A DNA stretch of 64,000 nucleotides from Cristatella mucedo. Its lineage: Eukaryota > Bryozoa > Phylactolaemata > Cristatellidae. The stretch is from positions 1,290,001 to 1,354,000 of the forward strand of contig WPIO01000101.1 in assembly GCA_009760855.2 (NCBI GenBank), given 5' to 3'. Of this stretch, positions 1 through 11,746 are shown piece after piece. A program made the position numbers and the translations under genes. The notes beneath the pieces are model-generated. The model was given only the letters and a program-made list of their open reading frames with translations, made no database searches and had not been told where the DNA came from. Position 1 is the stretch's first letter, and each line of letters opens with the position of its first letter.

Positions 1-2383
1 GTAACCGCACTGCCAGTTTTTTAGCGATTGAGTGTACGCTGCCAACGATGCTCTCCTATTCTGGACTTGTCCCGGAAACCAATCAATGACGAATCGAGTA
101 ATAGCATCATTATGCCAGCACACCAAGCTACAGGGAACCAGCACTTGTAGCCGGTGAAACATTGTCAGCCCGGCTCCTGAAACAGCACAAGCTGCCTTGC
201 TCTTTTACTAGGATTTCAACCACCGTTCAATACTGTTTCCGGAATTATGACACGTCAAACTGACCTGCAGCTTCAACCGTTTCAGGCCTTTCTATTCCCC
301 AATCTTTCATATCTCTGGCACAATGCATTGCTATAATCCTTTTGGGATCCGAGACGGATCTTATAAAAGGAAAGACACCGCTGATAATAAGTCTTCATTA
401 CAAAGAAACTGTTGAAGCATAGTACAAGGACTTAATGTGAGGTCTTCGGTGATCGTTTTAGTGTACCGAGGCCATTCCCAAGTGTCCGGTTCTCCTTGAA
501 CAATGGCCTGGGCAATGTTGGCATTGTGCAACTTTATTTTGAAGCTTCAGTATATATTTCTTAAGCAGCTAAAGGTTATCTACACCTGTCTTTGTTTGCA
601 CAGTCAACTTAATCTGGGTTTTGAGTGATATGTATGAGTGGTAGATTTCTTTGTTTAATGTGTGCATGTCGAACAGCTAGCTGTCAGATCTAGATCTAGG
701 TTTGTACACAGCTCAAGTTTGGCCGTCTTTACAGTGCCTCGTTAGCCTTTCAAATCTCACAAGAATGAGCAAGAATTGGCTTTCTCTCTTACCTGCCCGA
801 TTTTTTGCTTAAAATAATATTGTCAAGTTGTACGCCTGTATCCTAGTCACTCAGATATACAGGTATAGCAAACCTACACCTACTGCTGTCTTTGTATTCC
901 AATAGCTTGTTAACTGTTCCATTCAGACATGGTCGAGTGAGGCAGCCTGTTAAAACCTGGTGGGCTAGCTAAAATGACTGAGCTGCAGTAGCAGGCACGG
1001 GCCTCGATCATATTAGGCTTTTGTGATCAGCTAGTCACGTTGTCACGAATTTTTTGCCAATGATGACCATCGGGTTGTAAGCTAGAGGCAGCTCCGGCAA
1101 ACAGATCGATGTAGCATCAGACAGAAACTACATTTCAATGCAGCCTCTGCAGCTAGACCCCTTTCCAAGTAACTTCCTATTGCATGATCTCACGTTGTCT
1201 GCTTAGGGCTATCGTAGGGTGCTACCAGAATCAATCTTTACAAAGAATTTCTGCAAAATTGATTAGCTAATAGTAGAATTAATGAATAAATGAATAGTAC
1301 TGAAAAATGGCTTCTATAAGTCAAAATCAATTGATCACAAATGTGATAAGTCAACAAAAGAATGAGCACACAGATATATGGCAGATTTGCTCTTCAATTG
1401 ACGTAATACCAAGAAATTCAACAACACTGAAGAAATATGGGATCCCCAGGTGCGGTACTAGTCAGGTGCGGTATTGCAACCCAGAGGCAGCTCCTGAATG
1501 ATACCGAAAATAGTACATGTAAAAAAGAATCACTTCTAGTACTTCCATCAATCACTTCTTTCAGAATGGCACTGCACCAGAGGCTAAAGAAGGTTCCCGA
1601 ATGTCACTTGACCTTGGACGGAATGGAATGACATGGTCGAGCGAAAGTGAGGAGCCGTACTGGTCCGTACAGGCGTGTGGGCCGACAGGCATCGGTCGGC
1701 CCACATGTCTGCCAATGCACGCGCGCGCTGCTGCTGCTGCGACATTGAGCTGCTACTACCCACGGCAGCGGTTGCAACTCCACTGGTCATAGTCACGAGA
1801 CATACAGCACAGCCACGTAGTTGATGCCGGCTATGGCCACGTAACAGCATGCACAGCCAAGTGACAAGGAGAAACAGCCACGAGGCACGAAGCAGTGCCG
1901 GCCGACCTAAGGCCATTGCATGCATGCAGAGAATTCGTTCGGGCTTCCGCTGGTGCAGCTGGTGCTTCCGAAGAGCTGAGCCGAGCGAAGAGCTGAGACG
2001 AAGAGCTGCGGCAGGTATGCAGTGCGAGTGCAGAGCCTCGCACGCGACAGGTCGCACCGAGCGCAGTCACGTGAGGGGGCTTCCTCCCAGCTAGCAGCTT
2101 TGCCGTAACGACACGCCAAAGGAGCTGCAGTTCACCTCATCACGGAGACGACGAGGCACCATTGCTGGTGTCTTCCATCGTGACTGTCGACGTTTCAGCC
2201 ATCACAGCGTAACCGACATCAGGGTCTCAGCACACACCTCACATGCTCGGACCCTGTACATGAAAGATGGCAATCAATCACCTCTGCAGCTGCAGATACA
2301 AAAACAATGCATCTGCTACTGCCAGGCAGCCATACAAATGCTAAATTTGACCCCTGCCAGTTTTCATAAGCCACAAAATGCGA
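1..2383. other. No gene recognised; GC-rich patch at 1640-2250
   Basis: No coding region, RNA gene or classifiable repeat was recognised. From about 1640 to 2250 the base composition turns GC- and CpG-rich. Open frames there on both strands (for example 1584-2057 minus) resemble no family I know and show no domain pattern. Confidence 0.4.
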
Positions 2384-3957
2384 ATATGCCTGGCTATTAC
2401 ATGCTAGGAAGTTCCAATATGGTTTTAGAGCTAATCACTCCACAGAGTCAGCATTGCTTCGGGTGTATAGCAACCTACTTAGGAATGCAGACTTAGGTAG
2501 AATCTCTCTGCTCATTTTACTCGATCTTTCGGCAGCTTTTGATTCGATCGATCACCAAGTCCTTCTTGAGCGCTTCTCATCTTGCCTGGGCATCACTGGC
2601 ACTGCACTGCGATGGTCCAGGTTCTATCTCAGTGTGAGACTCCAGAGTAATTATGTGAGTGGACAAAGACCACCCGAGGAACCTCTGAAATATGTGATAC
2701 CTCAGGGCTCCGTGCTTGGTTCCGTTCTTTTCACGGTTTATAGTTTCCTTCTTATCTATGCGATGGCCGGGCGCAATCTAGGCTTTCACTTCGATGCAGA
2801 TGACACTCAGTTGTACCTCTGCTTTGATCCCTCCCAGCACTCCAGCACGTCGAATGATCTCAACTCTCTTGCTGTAGGCATTGATGACATCCGCAAATAG
2901 ATGGCAGCTAACTTCCTTAAATGGAATGATGATAAAACCAACTAACTGGTAATGGGCAAACCAAGTGTGATTCGGAAATTGGAATGGCTTACGCTCAAAA
3001 CCGGCTCTTCCATCATATCTCATGTTGAATCAGCATGAAAGAAATATAGGTGTCATGTTCCAAAGTGACCTTTTATTAGACGACCACATCAGCTCCACAG
3101 TCACGCCTGCCTACTTTCAGCTACACAACATTGCTAAAATTCGTTTTTTTTAGACAGGAATGACAAATCAAAAATGGTTCATTCACATAACATTGCTAAA
3201 ATTCGGGCTTGTTTAGACATGGATGCCACATCTAAATTGGTCCATGCATATGTGACATCCTGTCGTGACTGCTGTAACTGATTGCTTGCTGGTCTACCAG
3301 CCAGTGTAATCAGGTGCTTACAGCTTGTGCAAAACTCCGCAGGCAGCGAGGCTTGTCGGTCGTGAGTGTCAGAGTTTACACACCACACCTTTTCTCGCCG
3401 ATCTGCACTGGCTCCCAGTCAAGCAACGCATTGACTTCAAGGGTCTGTCACTCACTGTCAGGTCCCTTCATTCCTTGGCTCCAGCCTATCTCTCAGATCT
3501 ACTCCCCCCACCAGGCCAAGCATAGTACTTTACATACATAGCCTTTCGGAATCCAAGAGTTTACAAATACCTCGTACAAACCTCAAATCCTTTGGAGACC
3601 GTGCATTTAGTTCGTATGCTCCCAAAGCCTGGAACTCCCTCCCGACCTGCGTCAGAACATCCCCTGACCTGACCACATTTAAAAAAACTTAAAAAACACC
3701 TATTTATGACAGCATTTAGTGGGTCCCTGTGATTCGTCCTTGATGTGCTTATGCGTCCTAACACTGTGCATGCTGCCACCAACCATACTTGCATGCTGAC
3801 CCTGTGCTTGTCACCATAACTATGTTATTCTTGTTGTTTATTGAGCATGCTACCACTAACTATTCGATCGTGCTCCTTTGGCAGCAAATGTAGAGCGCCT
3901 AGAAAGAGATTTAAGTTCTCTGGGTGCGCTATATCAAACGTATTATTATTACTATCA
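2384..3957 (+). mobile_element. LINE family A fragment (L2/CR1-type reverse transcriptase and 3' end)
   Basis: A decayed non-LTR retrotransposon. Near 2420-2560 the translation shows reverse transcriptase motifs (LLILLDLSAAFDSIDH), then PQGSVLGSVLF near 2705 and a DADDTQLYLCF block near 2795, where the catalytic motif normally reads YADD. After frameshifts the C-terminal part (WLPVKQRIDF, SYAPKAWNSLP) follows to about 3650. The 3' end at 3885-3957 carries the family tail GCGCCTAGAAAGAGATT, a GCGCTATATCAA-type segment and an ATT-rich end. The 5' half, including the endonuclease, is missing. Several stops and frameshifts make it inactive. The L2/CR1 placement rests on the RT motif style and the tail. 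Confidence 0.85.
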
Positions 3958-4011
3958 CTTGCTGGTTTGGTGCAATGTAAATACAGAGGGATCAGGCCAT
4001 TAGGCAGCTAT

Positions 4012-4180
4012 AATAATAATAACAATACACTTGATAAAGCCTCCTCAGAGAACTCAATCTCTCTCTAGGCGCTTTACATTTGCTGCAAAGGGAAACGCGA
4101 TTGAATTGTGAGTAATATCATGCTTGATAAACAACATGAATAACATGGTTAGGGGTGACATGCACAGGGTCTATGTCATA
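4012..4180 (-). mobile_element. LINE family A 3' tail, minus strand
   Basis: Starts with an AAT-rich stretch and a CTTGATAAAGC segment, then CTCTCTCTAGGCGCTTTAC, the reverse complement of the family A tail. Further into the element it has AACATGGTTAGGGGTGACATG, also present at 6740-6780, 52730-52750 and 60290-60310. Only the 3' untranslated part is present. Confidence 0.75.
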
Positions 4181-4194
4181 CACGGAAGCAAGTT

Positions 4195-4311
4195 CACCAT
4201 TCAATTGCATTTCCTTTGCAGCAAATGTAAAGCGCCTAGAAAGAGATTGAGTTCTCCGAGGGCGCTTTATCAAGTGCATTATTATTATTATTATTATTAT
4301 TATAAGTACCT
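4195..4311 (+). mobile_element. LINE family A 3' tail, plus strand
   Basis: TTGCAGCAAATGTAAAGCGC followed by AGAAAGAGATTGAGTTCTC and a (ATT)n end at about 4279-4302. It lies directly after the opposite-strand tail at 4012-4180, so the two form a tail-to-tail pair. A (AAT)n tract follows at 4403-4430. Confidence 0.75.
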
Positions 4312-5720
4312 TCGATTAGCAGTCATGGACCATCTGCCGGTGATGACTCGATCGAAATGGAGTACGGTTCGAAAGATTGATCGATTGCTACACAGTCAGA
4401 ATATAATAATAATAATAATAATAATAATAAGTAATACGAGAACTAATCTCTGTCTAAGCATAAAGACAACTGTCTCGTGACTGCTTCATCAGATGATAAT
4501 TCTTGGGAAATTAGGCAAGCGAGGTTAATGCTGTACAGCAGACAGCAGACAGGCCATATGACCTGGCGAAAATGCTATACTATTTTTGCAGACAGTATCG
4601 GCAAGCAGCGAATTTAAATAAAACTGACGACGAAAAATAATAAAACTAATCACAATTATATAAAAAAAATTAATACAGCTATTGTTACCTCGAGTTCGCA
4701 ACGCTCATGAGCTCAATTCAATCTCGCGAAGTTTATGAGCTCTTGCTAACACCGCGTGTCTTCGGTCGAACCAACCCTATGAAGCAATGATCTTTGAATT
4801 GCTCGGGCTGGTTTGCAGCAGCACACCTCGCTACTAACGCATCGTGTTAGTAGCCAAACTGCCAGAGATAATGACTATAAGAAGCCAGTTGCCTTCGTCG
4901 TATGGGGCGATAGGATTCGTCAAACGAATCGCCACGGCGAAGGGTATCAGCGATGCATAAACCGGGTACGTGGCTGTGAGTTCCATGTCCGAACGATAAT
5001 TTTGAGCATAAGTACAGGTCAGCGCTCCTATCTAAACGTTTACATTTTGCATCGGAGCATTTGGGGGTCTTTTCTTAAGATCAAGCTGTAAATACGGCCG
5101 TACAGCCATGCCAGCCGGAACCGAATATTCCTGCGATGGAATCAAGGCCACTGGAAGCCAAGGTTATCGCCAACGTTCCTAGCCAGTAGCGCCGGCTACG
5201 TAGCTCGGTTTGGTTGTTGCACTGTTGTGGCCGTGTGCAGCGTCGCTACAATTTTCATTGATGTCGCTGCTACTTTGTGTCTGGCGTCACATGTATGTCT
5301 GGCTTCTCCGTTCTCTCTATCTTAGCGACTCTCTCCAGCATTGCTGCTGCTTGTCTCAATCGACTGCTAGCTTTGCTTGCCGACTCAGCCAGATATTTCT
5401 TTGCAAGCGCAGCAGGCCTTTGTTAAGCACCATCATTTTCTTTTTAGAAAATGCAGATTCTGGTATTAGTATTTCGGAGCGAACAGCCAAGCAAATTTTT
5501 GGAGTCATTATCAGCCCTTCAGCTAGGCTATATAAGAATAAGAATAATGCATTTGTATCGAGCCCTTTGCAAACGGAATCTCTGCACTTTACAGATGCTG
5601 TAAAGAAAGCATGATCAAATGATTGGTGGTAAAATTTGCTATTCTCAGTAGGGTTAATGACCATCAATCTAGTGGATATGCTGTAGCTATCGGCTATTTG
5701 CTGGTAAGTTAGTTCAGCTA
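4312..5720. other. No gene recognised
   Basis: AT-rich in the first part, with a short (AAT)n tract at 4403-4430. Short open frames on both strands show no domain pattern. A small inverted repeat (GATTCGT, three-base loop, ACGAATC) lies near 4914-4930. Confidence 0.4.
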
Positions 5721-5803
5721 TTCCCTTTGCAGCAAATGTAAAGCACCTAGAAAGAGATTGAGTTCTCTGAGAGCGCTTTATCAAGTGCAGTATTATTATT
5801 ATT
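5721..5803 (+). mobile_element. LINE family A 3' tail
   Basis: A solo tail: TTTGCAGCAAATGTAAAGCA, the AGAAAGAGATTGAGTTCTCT block, GAGCGCTTTATCAAGTGCA and a short (ATT)n end. No coding part is attached, so it is an extremely 5'-truncated insertion. Confidence 0.75.
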
Positions 5804-6625
5804 CACGATCGTTATGCAGCTATGGCAATCAGCGCTAAAGCAGTGCGGTGGGCGTGTTTATTTTCTGAAAGGAAAGCTTAGGTCGTGTTATTGGTTTCGG
5901 ATCATGGTGATGCAGTGACACCTCTGAATCATGTCCATATTCTGTAGCTAGCTGCTAAACACGTGAGTTAAAAGTTTTTGCTAAAACTCCATCCGTTTCA
6001 ACAGTTTCAACATCATTTTCATCAACAGTATCTTTGTAATGGCGACCGGTTGGTTGGCAAAGCCGCCTCATAGACGGTCGATAGTTAAAATGCGATAAAC
6101 CAAAGTTTTTGAAAATATTGAGTGACCGCAGGACAACTGCTGTGGAACTGAGTACCTTGAGAGAATATCACCTCGGGTGGGGAACGATCAATTAACCTCT
6201 TGGGTGACCTTTCCACTGCTCTATTTAGCAAACTAAACTACTCTTCACTTGGCTTTCAAGACATAGCCAGCAAACATTATGCTGCTCCGGCTGGCTACGA
6301 GACTTGCAGGGGTCTAGGCAAGTAATCCTAATGATACTTCATATACTTTGACCAAAAAGAAATCTATTCGGCTTGTAGAACGGAGTTGACACTCGCAGGC
6401 GTTGAGTGCGATTATTACTAACTCGAGGACCGGGCTTTGTAGAACGGAGTTGACACTCGCAGGCGTTCCAGATCGGAGTTGGCCAACGAATCCATTGTCG
6501 TAGATCTTTAGATTTCTTGAGAACCGTCGCCAGCCACATTGCCAGCAGGAAAGGCTCGCTGCTGAAAGCCATCACAGCACAGACGAGCCATCTGCCGCTA
6601 AACAGTTACCAAGTAAGTATTTAAA
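5804..6625. repeat. Non-genic, with a 31-bp direct repeat (6373-6403 and 6437-6467)
   Basis: TTGTAGAACGGAGTTGACAC and the eleven bases after it recur 64 bp downstream, exact over about 31 bp. The rest of the stretch has no recognisable gene or element. Confidence 0.6.
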
Positions 6626-6792
6626 AATAATAATAATAATTCACTTGATAAAGCGCCCTCAGAGAACTTAATCTCTCTCTAGGCGCTTTACATTTGCTGC
6701 AAAGTGAAATGCGATTGAATGGTAAGTTAAATCATGCTTGAAAAACAAACAAAATGAATAATATGGTTAGGGTGACATGCACAGGGTCAGCA
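6626..6792 (-). mobile_element. LINE family A 3' tail, minus strand
   Basis: (AAT)n, then ACTTGATAAAGCGCCCTC and CTCTCTCTAGGCGCTTTAC, the reverse complement of the family tail, followed by the ATGGTTAGGGTGACATGCAC block of the 3' untranslated region. The coding region is absent. Confidence 0.75.
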
Positions 6793-6939
6793 TAAACAAG
6801 TTTCTTAATTGGATGCAAGGCAAGAGCCAAAGCCGTCACGAGTGTGCGGCCAGGCGTCCATCGAAGCCGGTCACCACCACTGAGCAGCAAGCACCAGCAG
6901 GCGAACTCGCTTTGGTCAGTGCGTGCTGCGACTATGGTT

Positions 6940-7205
6940 CTGCCTGCAGCAGCCAGAAGCTCGGCTGCTGCAGGCAGAATCTCGGCTGCTGCAGCCAGAA
7001 TCTCGGCTGCAGCAGCCAGAAGCTCGGCTGCAGCAGGCAGAATCTCGGCTGCTGCAGCCAGAATCTCGGCTGCAGCAGCCAGAAGCTCGGCTGCTGCAGG
7101 CAGAAGCTCGGCTGCTGCAGGCAGAATATCGGCTGCAGCAGCCGAGCTTCTGGCTGCTGCAGGCAGAAGCTCGGCTGCTACAGGCATAATCTCGGCTGCT
7201 GCAGG
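6940..7205. repeat. 21-bp minisatellite, about 12 units
   Basis: A GC-rich tandem repeat with unit close to AATCTCGGCTGCTGCAGSC plus two bases, in variants ending GGCAGAA or GCCAGAA. CTGCAG palindromes recur in each unit. Near 7135-7165 the unit order is locally inverted (GCTGCAGCAGCCGAGCTTCT). The unit is a multiple of three and lacks stop codons in most frames, so overlapping open frames of 88-193 codons appear on both strands. They encode 7-residue repeats rich in Ala/Ser or Cys/Ser. I see this as an array artefact rather than a gene. Confidence 0.9.
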
Positions 7206-7880
7206 GCACAGCTCGTCATTAGAAGGCGGCAAAAGCGGCACCCCGCGAAAAAGGCAATCACTAAGCAGCATGGACACAAATGCTCGACAACGCAGCTTTC
7301 AGGTAATAATGCAAACAAAAACAGAGCGCGGCTTCGAACTCCGGAGATACGCGGTTAGCGCCGATTAGCCCCGGCTGCCCTCCGTACACAGGCTGCTAAG
7401 ACAATAAGTAGGCGCCGGTCGATGGCGAAAGAGCTGGCCGTAGAAGCCACGTTTCACAGAAGCTGGGTTGGCAAGGCATGTCCGGCAGACCCGAAAAGTA
7501 ATAGTTACGCATCAAGGTAATAGTCTTGGATCAGCAAACCTACCCAAGATGGTAAGAATGTTCTCACAAAATTAAAAATACTGCCTACCTGAGCAATAGC
7601 TTCTTTAAATTCACGAAAGTGTCAGTACAGTCTGCCGGCTGCAGCCACGGTGAATTGGTATCCACCCATTTTTCCCAGCGTAGTAGCCCATAAAAAGATG
7701 TCTCGTCTTCAATTAAACAAATACCGAATGCAAATGCCACCCATGTGGTTTTGGCTATGTTTAAAGGTACTGAGCCCAATATGTTCTATGGTAGCAGATT
7801 TTTCTAGCAGTTCTATGGTCGCAGATTTCTCTATTATCGTGCAGCACGCCAATAAGTGGGGGGTAAATAATAGATAAATA
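7206..7880. other. No gene recognised
   Basis: Unique-looking sequence between the minisatellite and the first SINE. A short imperfect direct repeat (TCTATGGTAGCAGATTT and TCTATGGTCGCAGATTT) lies at about 7786-7828. No coding signal. Confidence 0.35.
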
Positions 7881-8038
7881 GCCGATTGAACAGCCTCTTT
7901 CATATAGCAACAGAAGAGCCTTTACGGCTATCACCACTGCTTGCAGTGGTGATAAAGTCTCACTACCGCAGGAATCGAACTCATGACCTCGGGACCGAGG
8001 TCGTAAAAGCAACAACCTTACCTAATGTGCTATCTAGT
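7881..8038 (-). mobile_element. tRNA-derived SINE, subfamily I, minus strand
   Basis: On the minus strand the element starts near 8038 with a box A-like segment (GCACATTAGGTAAGG), continues through CGACCTCGGTCCCGAGGTCA and a box B (GAGTTCGATTCC), and ends with TGATAGCCGTAAAGGCTCTT and a GAGGCTGTTCAATC-type 3' segment. RNA polymerase III boxes A and B at this spacing are the hallmark of tRNA-derived SINEs. It has no coding capacity. Confidence 0.8.
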
Positions 8039-8422
8039 AATGCCTCCAATCAATGAACAGAAATCTTGAACTGCAGCCGGCCTTTGGTAATTGAGATATC
8101 CGTTACTAAGGGGGCATCAATATAAATATGCCTACTTCCGGATTTATTGAGGTCAATGCTCAGAGCTCCTCCTGAGCAACAAGTTACTGACCGAAACACT
8201 ACTTCTTGATATTCAATGAAAGAATTTCATTCTTCAGTTATCTCCCAAAAATTTACAGTAGTTATAATAGCTACTGGCTGAAATGCATCGACCCGAGTCA
8301 CACGATGGAAAGCACAGCAAAACTTAGGGCCGAGAGTGCATGACGATATGGTACGGTGAGTCTTAAAATACGTTGATTGGATAGGTGCCTTCATTTAAGG
8401 ATTGAAGTATCGAAAAATACTA

Positions 8423-8583
8423 GCTGATTTAACAACCTCTTTTTATAGCGATAGAAGAGCCTTTACGGCTATCCCCACCGCTTGCAGCTGCAATAAAGGA
8501 TTGCCGACCACAGGATTCGAACCTAAGATATCGGGACCGAGGTCATAAAAAGTAACCACCTTATCTAGTGTGCCATCACGGCT
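8423..8583 (-). mobile_element. tRNA-derived SINE, subfamily I, minus strand
   Basis: Same family and orientation as the copy about 540 bp to its left, with a box A-like GGCACACTAGATAAGG, CGACCTCGGTCCCGATATC and a box B-like GGTTCGAATCCT on the minus strand, then the shared 3' body. Several substitutions distinguish the two copies. Confidence 0.8.
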
Positions 8584-9065
8584 GACCAACCATCTACCAG
8601 CCAGGTCTATTCCAGTTTTTTAACCAGCAACTTTGGCTATTTAAAGCAGTGTAACTAGACGCTGGAAAGTTCGCTAGGTCTTAATTTCTTAAGAATAAGT
8701 ATGAGAAATAATAAGTTTATGTAAATACAAGCTTCATTTTAAAATTTGTGAAATAACCCCTTGATCAAAATCTTGTGTGTTGAACTCATAGCTTGACTTG
8801 TAGACATGAGCCGGAGAGTGCGTGTGTCACTGCAAGCGTAGATGCTCAGGTAATGAGCATCTAGAAATAAAGTTAGACATTGTGACTATTTTTCGGACCA
8901 CCCCTGCGGTCAGCACTTGCCCTAGAGAAAAGCATGTGCATTTAAAGATAAAATATAACAATTAAGGTACATGGCCCGTGTCTCACCACCGAATCTTTTG
9001 TTTCGTGATCTATGTCTCACAGCCTTCTCTTCTATGTCGAAACACTATCAGCTATCTACATCGGC
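8584..9065. other. No gene recognised
   Basis: AT-rich sequence without coding or repeat signal that I can name. Confidence 0.35.
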
Positions 9066-9692
9066 CTAGCAAAAGATGTAGTATTTTTAAAACGTAGTAC
9101 TACAAAAACATGCCATCGGTAGCGGGGAGAATTGTGGCGTGACGATGGCGATTCGCCCTCCTCTTGCCGATACTTGAGCACTTTGCAATGAAGAGGTCAG
9201 ATCTAGGGATGTATCTGTTCTGCTACACTTTCCCAGAACCTTATTGAACTGCTCTTTTTTGTTCCAGTTTGATTGGCATCCTTACCTGAGATCGATTCAT
9301 TACTAATCATTATCATGGCTCCTATTCCGCGGTGGCTCCGTATGTGTTCGCAAAAGACGTTGCATTTGTATAACTTAGTACTAAAATACAATGCCATCTA
9401 GAGTGAGTGCTGTTGTGGCCGCGATGATGGTATTTCGGTCACTTCATGCTGAGACTTAAGCACTTTTCCGAGAAGAGGTCCGACTTGGGGATGTCTCTGT
9501 TCTGATCAGCTTTATCAGAAACCCATTGAGCGGCTCTTTCTTGCTCCGGTGCTTTCTCCCGTGTGCTTTGCCTGCTTACCTGACATCAATTCATTGCTAA
9601 TCAAATTCATGACTCTTACTCTCTGGCCGCCTCATATGTGTTCTTATATGCTGTTGAGAGCTTTTCAAGCATTACACATAGAGTGCCATCAA
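9066..9692. repeat. Diverged tandem repeat, period about 285 bp
   Basis: Two full units and the start of a third. The anchor ending in ATGCCATC occurs near 9112, 9393 and 9685 (spacing about 281 and 292). Between the first two anchors and after the second, the same order of words recurs: GACGATGG/GATGATGG, TTGAGCACTT/TTAAGCACTT, AGAAGAGGTC-like, GGGATGTATCTGTTCTG/GGGATGTCTCTGTTCTG, and TTCATTACTAATCA/TTCATTGCTAATCA. Divergence between units is substantial, so the duplication is old. Confidence 0.75.
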
Positions 9693-10814
9693 CCTTTAGT
9701 TTCTTTGGTGGCTGGTTGAAAAGCATCTGTATTAATATTTAGTTTTCTTGTGGCGCTATTCAAGCGAACAACTGCTTTTATTTATTATTTATTTTATTAT
9801 CATCTTTCTATTTATTATAATTACTATTAGAACTCACAAAGTTATTACGTACGAATCTGGTGGGCCACAACGGAGGGGCAAGTCCATTTGCCTCGCGATG
9901 GCCAGGAACGGCTCGCCCTAACATGCGAAAGTAACCTGGGTGGTAGCTTACCCTCAGTTCTGGGTCAGCAGGCCCAACCGTTGACTTTCGCTTCCTTGAA
10001 ATCGGTTCATCAGCTAATTCTGCCGCCAGCGATGTCGCATACAATAGTGGATTACCAGTTACTCCGCCGAACTCTTCTTCGTCAACTTCCGGGATGCATA
10101 AAGAGCATCTCCATTGCTCCTTATTGCAAACAATAATTTATTTAAGATGAAATTAAGTGAAACCAGAGTACCACTCTATTCAGCAGCTCCGGAAGGGCTG
10201 TCACACTTGCCTAAAGTAGTCGTACAGGAAAAAACCCGACAGATTCATCTACTCCTACCAACCCATACCAACAACATCCAAAAACTGAACGAAATGAATG
10301 TTTTTTTCAGTGTTCGCCACAAATTTTGATGTTTTAGTCCTCGAAGCAAGCCAAAAAAAACAGCACACAAGTTCTTAGCTATCTTAGCTAGAGTGAGTCC
10401 AAGTTCTACGAGCTTAGACTTGTTTCAGTTTTTCGACTTAATTAAAGTGTCTGACTGCTTAAATGCACTGCTCGAGAAGCATTTGATGAGATTTATCACC
10501 GAGTCTTTCCTGGGCAGCGAACTTCTTGCATAGGCATCGCAGGCCATAAACTGAAAATGTTCTGGTTAAATCCTGGTGTTTATCGCATTGTCATTCCAGA
10601 CTCTGGACTATAATTACGTAGGTCTAATTTTTCTGGCGGACAGATCGCCACAGCCATCTTTCACGTCCCATAGCACCTCTTTTAAATCCGGCATTCATTT
10701 GCTGGGTGCTGCCATACCTGTGTGTTTTAGGCTGCAGGCTTCCTCTTACCTCTTAGCGCCTTGAAATGAGACTTCAGGTTCTGATTCTTAACTAGGATGC
10801 CAAGCCATTTTTTA
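9693..10814. other. No gene recognised
   Basis: Contains a TTATT-rich stretch at about 9777-9830 and short random open frames. Nothing identified. Confidence 0.35.
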
Positions 10815-11200
10815 ATTCACGGTAATAATCACAATAACGATTACATATTTATATAGCACCCAGGGAGGCATACTTCTCTATCAGGACACTTCACATATGC
10901 TGGAACGCAAGCATGTCAATATGCTAGTGATATCATGCACATAGTCAGTGCCTTGCATAACATTCCATTACATTACACTAGAACACAAAAAACAAAGCTC
11001 GTTTAAGGAGCAAATACTGCAAGCAAGAGGGTTGATTTGTCTTATTAGATATTGTCACTGACAGTGGTTGACGTGATTTATGTGGGTATTGATTTTCCAA
11101 GCTGTGGGAGCGAACGAACTGAAAGCGCGTCTCCAAAGAAGTCAACGCTAGAGGTACAATTAAACTTCTTGAGTCAGAAGACGACGTATTTTGCAACGCC
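10815..11200 (-). mobile_element. Decayed LINE 3' part, minus strand
   Basis: Starts with AATAATCACAATAACGATTA and ATATAGCACCCAGGGAGG, a divergent reverse complement of the LINE tail (GCGCTATATAAA type). Words of the 3' untranslated region follow (GATATCATGCACATAGTCAG), then remnants of the ORF end near 11090-11190 (SHSLENQ-like). Strongly decayed. Confidence 0.5.
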
Positions 11201-11746
11201 TAATTAGGACATCAATATCATTAGGAGGCAGAACTAAGTGAAAAAATAGCAAAAGTAACAGACCTTTTGTACATCACCCAGCAAAAACAAAATCTCCATC
11301 TATCAAGAGAATCAATAATCAAGGGTCACTGACATGCACACATTAAGCTAAGACAAGCATTCAAAACCAAGCAAGTATAATGCTTTGGCCAGCTTGCTGA
11401 AGCAAAAATGACGGCAGCAAATATCACATCGGCAGCATCGCCTGCTTCCGTCAAAAAGGCTATCGCAGATCAGTTATTTCTATTTTATTTCCTTGAGAAT
11501 AGAGTTCAAATAATAGCAAGCTTTGAAGTCTACAGCTTCAGAAATCCTATCTAGTCAAAACAGAAAACTGCAAACAGTTCAGCCTGACAGCAGCTTCACC
11601 CAATAACAATATTTAGCACTACAGCAACATAACGACAAAGCGAAAGAGCATGCAGTTGCCCCTGATCCGAAGCAGTAGACTATTGCCGGTCTCCTAGTAG
11701 TAGGCTACCGAAGTTTCAAGCTTAGGTTCAGTTCGATCATCTAGAG
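11201..11746. other. No gene recognised
   Basis: AT-rich sequence with no coding or repeat assignment. It ends in the left target-site duplication (ATCTAGAG, 11739-11746) of the following transposon. Confidence 0.4.

Noticed and set aside
1584-2057. 157-codon minus-strand frame
   Set aside because: No domain pattern, starts inside GC-rich DNA, overlapping frames on both strands are equally open.
6732-7368. Repeat-protein frames over the 21-bp minisatellite
   Set aside because: Open on both strands equally, with no start context or flanking exon evidence.
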